From the NCBI GenBank assembly GCA_015847255.1, contig JADLZK010007779.1, positions 1,116,001-1,180,000 of the forward strand: a stretch of 64,000 bases of DNA, written 5' to 3'. The position numbers and the translations under genes are program-made. Every line of letters starts with the position of its first letter. Position 1 is the first letter of the stretch. The stretch is from Hyparrhenia diplandra. Its lineage: Eukaryota; Streptophyta; Magnoliopsida; Poales; Poaceae. Below are positions 57,675 to 64,000 of this stretch, in pieces. The notes beneath the pieces were generated by a model, which was given only the letters and a program-made list of their open reading frames with translations, searched no databases and had not been told where the DNA came from.

Positions 57675-60605
57675 CACGTGGTGGCCGGCGCGCCTACCAC
57701 TGTGCCCCGTTGGCGCCTTCTTTTACTACGAGGCCTTACTACGATACCTGGCCGAACTGGTGCTGCCGCACATTCCTCCTATTCGACCCTTTTGTGTTGC
57801 CAGCAAGGTGCTATTGTTGCCCGCCGAGCCAGGGAGGAAACAGATGGAGAAAGGTAATGCATACCTCGTTATGGAATGGCCAACATCGGCATGGACGATG
57901 TGGTATGAGTTCTTGTCGAGCACCGGGAGGGGGAGGTGAAGATGTTTGTCCGGGAAGGCGAGGTGGCTGGGACAGTTGGAGACTTGCTGCAGTTCGAAAA
58001 CCATCGGGTGGTGTCGAGCACCCATGCCGCTATGCTGCGTCTTTGGAAGGGTGCACTCTACATACATTGCCTTGGGGAATTTGTATCAAGGTAAATAAAC
58101 AAATTTATCTACGTATGTGTGAATTTAAATGGATCTATGTATTAAATTTTTCTTTCAATATGCCTATGTGTGTTATTTTGCAGACTATCCATGCTGGATG
58201 ATAAGTACAAAGTGATCAAATCTCCACTACAACATAGCGAAAGTGCAAGAACGGTGGTGCACGGTCTTTTCTAGGAAGATCAGAGAAGGGGGTTTACATT
58301 GCAGCAATTGCTAGCGAAGGTTTGGCTATACTTCGAGTTTGGACTCTCGCGAATCTGGTGGTGACATGGAGTGGGTGCCAAAGGATCAAAGCAACCTCAA
58401 GATCGATACATGGTCTTGGTCGCCGGAAAGCAATGAATTCGATGAACTAAAATATTGGATTTTAGAACGAAAATCAGAATATTGGAGCCATGATTTGGAT
58501 GATGGAAGGAAGAACCAAGGCATATCACTAGTAGAACAAAATGTTTCATGGAATTTCGAAGACGACAACATTGTCGATGTTTCGAGATGACGAAGAGGAG
58601 GTTCTCCCATATGTCGAATTCCTTCGATTTCATCCATACAAGGAGGTTATCTTCTTGTGTAATTATGGTGATTGTTGACACCTATTAAAGCATAACATTA
58701 CAAGTTAAAAAACATGAATTAAGGGCTAAAGTCAAAGACCAAACATAAGTCTAGGGGTCTAACTAACATAATTCCACGAGTTTTGGTATTCTATGACATT
58801 CCAGGGACTTGATAGATAATTGCAGAGAATAATGGAGAAAGTTCCGGAATATACAAGGCATATGAAGACCAGACTTGTCCGTGAAGCAACTCAACCCGAA
58901 AAGTGGACTAAGACATTCTAGAAGATACCAGAGGACACGAGAAAAGACGGGATGCTGAGGTGGCAAGCCACCCCGGCGCCCGCCGCCAATGTCCACCCTA
59001 GCGGCCGCCAGGTGGGCCACCCCAGTCAGCCTCACATTTTTATGTTGGTTTACTACCGACATTGAGGTTGTATCTATACCGTTGCCAATGTCGGTTTGAT
59101 CCAAGGGTTGACGCGTTCATCGCCAAATACTATATAAGAACACCAGGTGACCCCGAGACTCATAACAATTTCATTATCATACTCATTCATCAACTCATAC
59201 CCATCTAGTCCAGCCAAGTCTAGACCTAAGCTCTAGTTCATACTAGAAGTAATTAGCTACATAGCTAGTTCTAGTTGAAGATCAAGTTCATCTTGAGTTC
59301 CCGATTAGTCAAGAAGTAGCAAGGATCATCGTTCTTGAGACTTCTCTCTTGTATTCAATCTGTAAGTACTCTTATATCTAGAATACAATTGTTATGGCTT
59401 TGATCTTATTAATTATTATATTCTTATTGATATGTGTTTATGCTTGCTATGATTATATGTTTAGTTTAGTAAGATTGCTTTATATTTTATGCATGGAATT
59501 GTCGGCATCCATATAGATGATCACTATGCGGGTGATAAGCAATGTGTAAACGTGGTGTTTATACAACGTTTATCGCAATTGCACCCTACATTCTCGGGCG
59601 TGTGGTAGATCGCGGGAGTGACAACCCTGTTGAGTCCTTTGGAATCCACCCTCCGAATGTAGGACACGCCGAGCTTATAATTACGGTGATGAATAAGTTT
59701 CGTCCTTGTTTGTCATTGGTAATGCTTGCCATGTGTAGAAGTAATCTAACCTTGCCATGATAGCTAGATGTATTGCACTAATTGTAGTATTCATTGACAT
59801 ATGATTAGGAGTATCTTAGGAATATTCATTCTATTCTAATTTATAACATGTTAATAGCTCGTATGATTCTAGTGGCTTATGATGATCTTAGAATTGGATA
59901 TTTATCATTTATATTATTATCTTTGTCCCGTGACTTAACCTCGTTGAGTTATGCATATGGTTACTCTGCATTATATTACTGTAAAGAGGATGATCACATA
60001 GCTAAACCACAATCTAAATCATTAGACAACCTTTTCTCTCTACCTTTCCATAGACTCCCTTCCCTGTGGTAAAATATAAATACGATACCTTGATTACTCC
60101 CGTGAAGTGCTACAATTGGTATTTCTATACGGCGCTTTTTGTAGATATCATGTTCATTCTTTTATCAAGGCCAATCAAGAATACCATGCCACGCATTTCT
60201 TTGAGCGTTATTGCTAGGGTGGTGACAGACTAGTGTATAGGTAATGCCTAGAAATGAGTGGTATACCTTGAGTACATATCCTGGTGAGATTAACTCCACT
60301 ATAGATAATGATGCAAAGATACATCCCACTACTAACACCGCCTAACTCCGCTTTGTTGGATCATGAGGTTAATCCCATATCCAAGCTAACATGATTAGAT
60401 AGATATCCCATATATATTTCTTTTCGCCTTCCTAATTGGGATCGTGTAAGAAATATCAACAGTGATGCGCGCTTCTCATTTGAACAGCCCAAAGGTTCAG
60501 TATTTAGGAAAAGTACACCTTGCAGGCGAGTACAATCGTGGCATTCGTGAATCATTTGTGTATACGCCCTGCTTAATATTGGAGACTATAGCAGTTATGT
60601 GCCTT
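57675..60605 (+). pseudogene. DUF295 copy D, truncated and split by a solo LTR
   Basis: Starts within exon 1 (VLLLPAEPGRKQMEKG, MEWPTSAWTMWYEF), so the first half of exon 1 and the start are missing. Exon 1 ends near 58090; exon 2 begins 58184 (LSMLDDKYKVIKSPL). Single-base losses occur near 58245 and 58352. Exon 2 is interrupted at 58672 by a solo LTR and resumes at 60467 (TCATTTGAACAGCCCAAAGG to VYTPCLI). A dead copy, immediately downstream of copy C in the same orientation. Confidence 0.85.
58673..60461 (+). mobile_element. Solo LTR, 1,789 bp, with 5-bp target duplication
   Basis: Begins TGTTGACACC and ends ATATCAACA (inverted TGTTGA/TCAACA), flanked by GTGAT at 58668-58672 and 60462-60466. 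A TATA-like ACTATATAAGAAC lies near 59129. No coding domain inside. The exact target duplication and single LTR show LTR-LTR recombination after insertion into exon 2 of DUF295 copy D. Confidence 0.92.
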
Positions 60606-60934
60606 AGGTAGTGCCAACATCTTGCTCTTTTGAATAATCTTGTTGTCACTCTTCGCCTTATATATCTGTCTAGTTTATTTATCCTATGAGTCCTTCAATG
60701 TAATCGGTCGTTGGAACCCTTCTCTTTAATTAAATTTTAATACTGAATTATTGTTCAGTCTTGGAACACGCTGTCAGGAACTTCTATTTGCAGATCTTGG
60801 TATATGAACTATTCTCGCTGCTCCAGCATCATCAAGATGACCCTAGCTATAATCAGAAAAATATCTTCTTAGAAAAACAGAAAAAAAAAATCATGATAGA
60901 TTTTAGGGCAGTTGGATCGATCTGCTGATAGATT

Positions 60935-61300
60935 TGCTAAATAGAATGGAGTAGTAGAAAGAAGAAATCAGGCTGTTGCAGAAATGGCAAGATGCATGAT
61001 GAACAGCGAAGCATTGCCGACATTACAATTGTGGGGTGAAGCAATCACTATATACTCAATATTGCTCCAACCAAGAAGCTAGATAGGGGGTCACTTCTTA
61101 TGAACCCTAGCATTGAAAGAATGGCGTCGTTGATGCTGATCGCATAGGGACTGAAGATCAACACGTAGATATTCTGAAAAAGCCTTTGGGCAGGATCAGA
61201 TTTGTCGAGTTGAGATCAAGGCATGGAGTGGTTGAAGTGTAGCAAGATTAAGGTGGTGATTCCTTAGTTACAATAAGTTCATTGTCCTTGATGTAATATT
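60935..61300 (+). mobile_element. Ty1/copia remnant, internally deleted
   Basis: Translated fragments match a copia polyprotein: integrase (NGVVERRNQAVAEMARCMMN, LQLWGEAITI) and, directly after a large deletion, the end of RNase H (GTEDQHVDIL, LGRIRFVELRSRHGV). The reverse transcriptase is gone. The sequence after it (TGTAATATTGTTGGAAC near 61293) may be the LTR start. Confidence 0.75.
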
Positions 61301-61313
61301 GTTGGAACTATTA

Positions 61314-61515
61314 GGGCACTCACAATGTAGACTCTACCCTAGAGCCTGACCTTATTAATTACCATCATATTTATTGCACTTTGCTAATGTGGAAGGGACT
61401 CTACCCTAGAGGGAGAAAAAACAAGACTTCAAGTCTTATTTGGACTCCAAGTCTACGTTAACCAAGGTAATAAATAGTTTTAGACTCTATGGTAGAGTCC
61501 GCATTGTGAGTGCTC
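61314..61515. mobile_element. Tourist-type MITE
   Basis: 202 bp with inverted termini GGGCACTCACAATG... and ...CATTGTGAGTGCTC, flanked by TTA at 61311-61313 and 61516-61518. Internal inverted ACTCTACC / TAGAGT motifs extend the hairpin. PIF/Harbinger-type MITE next to the copia remnant. Confidence 0.88.
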
Positions 61516-61884
61516 TTAGGTTTATCCTTTTAGTAGTATGTATTAGATGGCATAGAATTGCGGGTAGCTGGTGTTGTGCCTAGCCCATGCTGTGACCGCC
61601 ATCTTGGTCTCCCCCGTCGCGAAGTTGCATTGTGCATGCCCAGGGTCATCAGTCCAGAAAAGTAGGAGATCTTCGAGCCTGTGTTGTGGCGGGGTGGGTT
61701 GAGCCTTAAGCCCATGTATCCCTCTGTATCTGGAAATTTACTGTGCCTTGGTCCAAGTGAAAATCATGTATGGATATTTTTGGTGTCAACAGCCGGCAAC
61801 GATGATGCCCAGGGGGATGATGCTCAGGGGTGAAGCCACGTTGTGGCTTGAGGGTGCCCAGACACCCCCAAAAGTGGGGTAAAC

Positions 61885-62052
61885 CACTACTAAAAATAAA
61901 ATTTCACAATGTTTATAGATAAAATCTCCATATCTATAAGAGAAAAGCACCCCCCTCTAACTTGTTTTCCACTACTAAAAATAAAATTTCACAATGTTTA
62001 TAGATAAAATCTCCATATCTACAAGAGAAAAACACCCCTCTAGCTTGTTTTG
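61885..62052. repeat. 84-bp tandem duplication
   Basis: Units starting CCACTACTAAAAATAAAATT at 61885 and 61969, differing at a few positions. Noncoding. Confidence 0.85.
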
Positions 62053-62499
62053 GCTTCACCCCAGATGGTGCCACCTTCGATGAAGCGCACGATGTAACGC
62101 AGCGGTGGTACCCTTCACGAATGCGTAGAGAAGGAAAACGTCCGGCTCGAGGGAAGGAGACCAGCGGGTAGGAAGTGGGCCTACTTTTTATATAATTTTA
62201 CAAAGTCAAAATGACAAACTATTGGAGAGAGTCTACTTTTTTCACTTAGCATATATTTTGGGAGTTGCCAAATCATAATTTTAGCCAAGTGTAAATTTTG
62301 ACAAACTGTTATATTTTTAAATACGCAACTGCCTTTTTATTTGCTATAAATAGTAATAATATAGAAAAAAACATTTTTATTGCCCCTGCAACGCACAGGG
62401 CACACGCAGGTTTGCTAACATGACGCGTGCACGTCCGAATCCGCGTCATGGTCTCCTCGCACGACCACACCACAGGACGCACCATATTGCTTTACGCCG

Positions 62500-63898
62500 C
62501 CGCGCCGCCATTTCTGAACAAGCCCTTGTCGAATACCCAGTCCTCGATGATCTCCTGCGCCGCCCGCCCCTGCTCCCCGGCACAAGGTGCCCGGCCGCGT
62601 ACACGGCGACGTGCACAAGGGCGCCATGCTTCTGCACGTACCCGGCGAGCCTCCTTCATGCTGTCGGCGCCGCCCGGGCGCTTTGCTGCCGCCACGCGGT
62701 GCGGGGGCGTCGTGGAACGCGGGCGAGCTCGTCCCAGTCAAGCTCCGCAGCCATGCTTCCACGGACACCACACCGACCTGCGGCGTCACGGATTCCTTCG
62801 TACAGGAGCACCGCGCGTGGGCGGCGGCGGCCCAGCGTAGCAGCGCCTCCACCTCCCTCTTGGCGCTCTTCATCACGTCGTCGTGCATCGCCGCCCACGA
62901 CCGCGTTGCTGGCGAACTCGAGCGGCCGCGTCACCTCGGGCGCCCAGCGCCGCCCTCACCTCGGCGTTGTTCATGAACTCGCTGCGCGCCGGCAAGCTTT
63001 GCCTCGGCGGCGTGTCCGGCACCGCCCGCGTCGAACAGCGGCGCGAGCCCGTGGCGTTGCGCGCAGCCACGCCAGCACGCGCGGTACCACGCGTCCGTCG
63101 CCTCGTCCCACCGCTCCCGCAGCAGCCAGCGCCACCGCCTCGCCTGCATGGCCTCCGCCTCGCGCCTCTGTTTTCACGCCGATCAGGCCCATGAAGTAGA
63201 GGACATCGGCGTGTGTGGTCACCTGAGCCACGGGTGCACCAAGCCGTTGCCGATGGCCACGCCTTGCAGGTTGATCCGCTCATGCTCCGGAAGCGTCGGG
63301 TTTGTGGCAAGGATAAGTGCGCCGACCGTGGGGATGGTCTTGCCGGCGTAGCTCTCGCCGGTGAGGAAGAGCGGGCGAGCACGGAAGGTGGCATTGGGCT
63401 GTCCCGAGAGGAAGCACTGGAGCGCGGCGAGGACGTCTTCCGCGACGACGGGTTGGGATGTGGGGATGGCGGATTGCGATGGCGCCGTGCTGTAGCGGGT
63501 GCCGAGAGGGCTCTCGAGGAAGAGGAGTTCAAAACGGCGGTTCCACGCGTAGGGGTTTGGCGACAAGTGGAACGCAGAGGAGGAGGTGTTGGAGCTGCTG
63601 CTGGCGACAGAGAAGACGTAGGGGCCGATCTGGAAGAAGTTGCTGGTGAACGAGGATAAGCCTGGACCACCCTCGAGCCAGACGAGGATCGGCGTGGTTG
63701 CCAGCGGGGTTACCGGGTCGCTGGCCTCGTAGAAGGCATAGTAGAGAGATGCGTTGGCCGCGGGGATCGGGGGAGGTAGCCGGACATGGTTGGCAGGGCT
63801 TCTCTGGGGAATATGGTGGACGCCGAGGCTACAGAGGCCGCGACGGCGAGGACGACGACCACGAGGAGGAAAACTGGGAGAGGAGCTGCCATTGGCAT
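62500..63898 (-). pseudogene. Serine carboxypeptidase-like (SCPL50-type) pseudogene
   Basis: Single-exon minus-strand gene starting at ATG 63898 or 63892, with a signal peptide (VFLLVVVVLAVAASVASA). Family motifs: FPREALPTMSGYLP, ILVWLEGGPG oxyanion region, LSPNPYAWNRRFELLFLESP, and the nucleophile in LFLTGESYAGKTIP, then GVAIGNGLVHP. At about 63220 one base is missing after LVHP, and homology continues in other frames: VTTHADVLYFMGLIG, EFMNNAEVRAALGARGD, MHDDVMKSAKREVEALL, VLLYEGIRD, AGHLVPG (near the catalytic His). More frameshifts follow. S10 carboxypeptidases or acyltransferases act in the vacuole or secretory path with a Ser-Asp-His triad; this copy could only make a truncated N-terminal half. 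Confidence 0.8.
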
Positions 63899-64000
63899 TG
63901 CGTCTAGCTTGCCTGGATGCTTTGCACCATCAGAGAGATAACTGAATACATTTAGGTTGTGTAATTTGGCTGAAAAATCTTCGACAAAAGGAAACTTTTT
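63899..64000. other. Upstream of the carboxypeptidase-like pseudogene
   Basis: About 100 bp of AT-rich sequence upstream of the minus-strand start; no promoter element I can support. Confidence 0.3.

Noticed and set aside
62370..62420. Possible Helitron 3' end (hairpin CCCTG...CAGGG before CTAA)
   Set aside because: Hairpin is present, but the distance to CTAA is long and no 5' end or second copy was found.
63213..63659. Plus-strand ORF opposite the carboxypeptidase-like gene
   Set aside because: Shadow frame; the minus strand carries the GESYAGK motif and family sequence.

Overview
The window is nuclear DNA of a grass (Poaceae), probably a panicoid. The reasons are spliced plant genes, a tandem family of DUF295 (KIB-type) F-box relatives, kinase-MSP and CC-NB-ARC immune-type genes, Tourist and Stowaway MITEs, a tRNA-derived SINE, and CACTA elements whose arms are packed with the TTTGCCGAG / CTCGGCAAA motif. 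I cannot name the species. There are no rRNA or tRNA genes, CRISPR arrays or bacterial-type operons. It is an accessory, transposon-rich region with few intact genes.

Left third (about 3-26 kb): three members of one protein kinase-MSP family. The minus-strand copy (7.5 to 3.1 kb) runs head-to-head with two plus-strand copies (13.2-15.7 kb and 17.5-23.2 kb). In the minus-strand copy, seven exons in compatible reading phase encode a non-RD kinase, an MSP (VAP-like) domain, and a coiled coil with the start of an NB-ARC domain. It is a kinase-MSP-NLR fusion, cut short after the P-loop where CACTA-like DNA begins. The only lesion I see in it is a one-base frameshift in the MSP exon. The two plus-strand copies are decayed; the third has an acidic repeat and a membrane tail after the MSP domain. 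Next come a broken central fragment of the GTPase GUF1/LepA and a broken RING-H2 gene.

Middle (26-44 kb): mobile DNA. It holds a SINE inside CACTA-type repeats, a 3.8-kb Helitron, a Stowaway MITE, a 5'-truncated LINE with target duplication, and a CACTA element into which a head-to-tail pair of Helitrons has inserted. Each Helitron carries GC-rich gene-derived DNA, one of them a WRN-like 3'-5' exonuclease fragment.

Right half (29-61 kb): the DUF295 cluster, six copies or fragments on the plus strand. Only the copy at 44.5-45.9 kb has an intact two-exon frame. The others are broken by small indels, truncation, a LINE insertion, or a 1,789-bp solo LTR flanked by exact 5-bp duplications. A non-autonomous LTR retroelement and partial copies of it sit downstream of the intact gene. 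The right edge (62.5-63.9 kb, minus strand) is a frameshifted serine carboxypeptidase-like (SCPL50-type) gene.

The parts most worth following up are the kinase-MSP-NLR fusion and the nested CACTA / tandem-Helitron structure, whose boundaries can be read from the element's own opposite arm.
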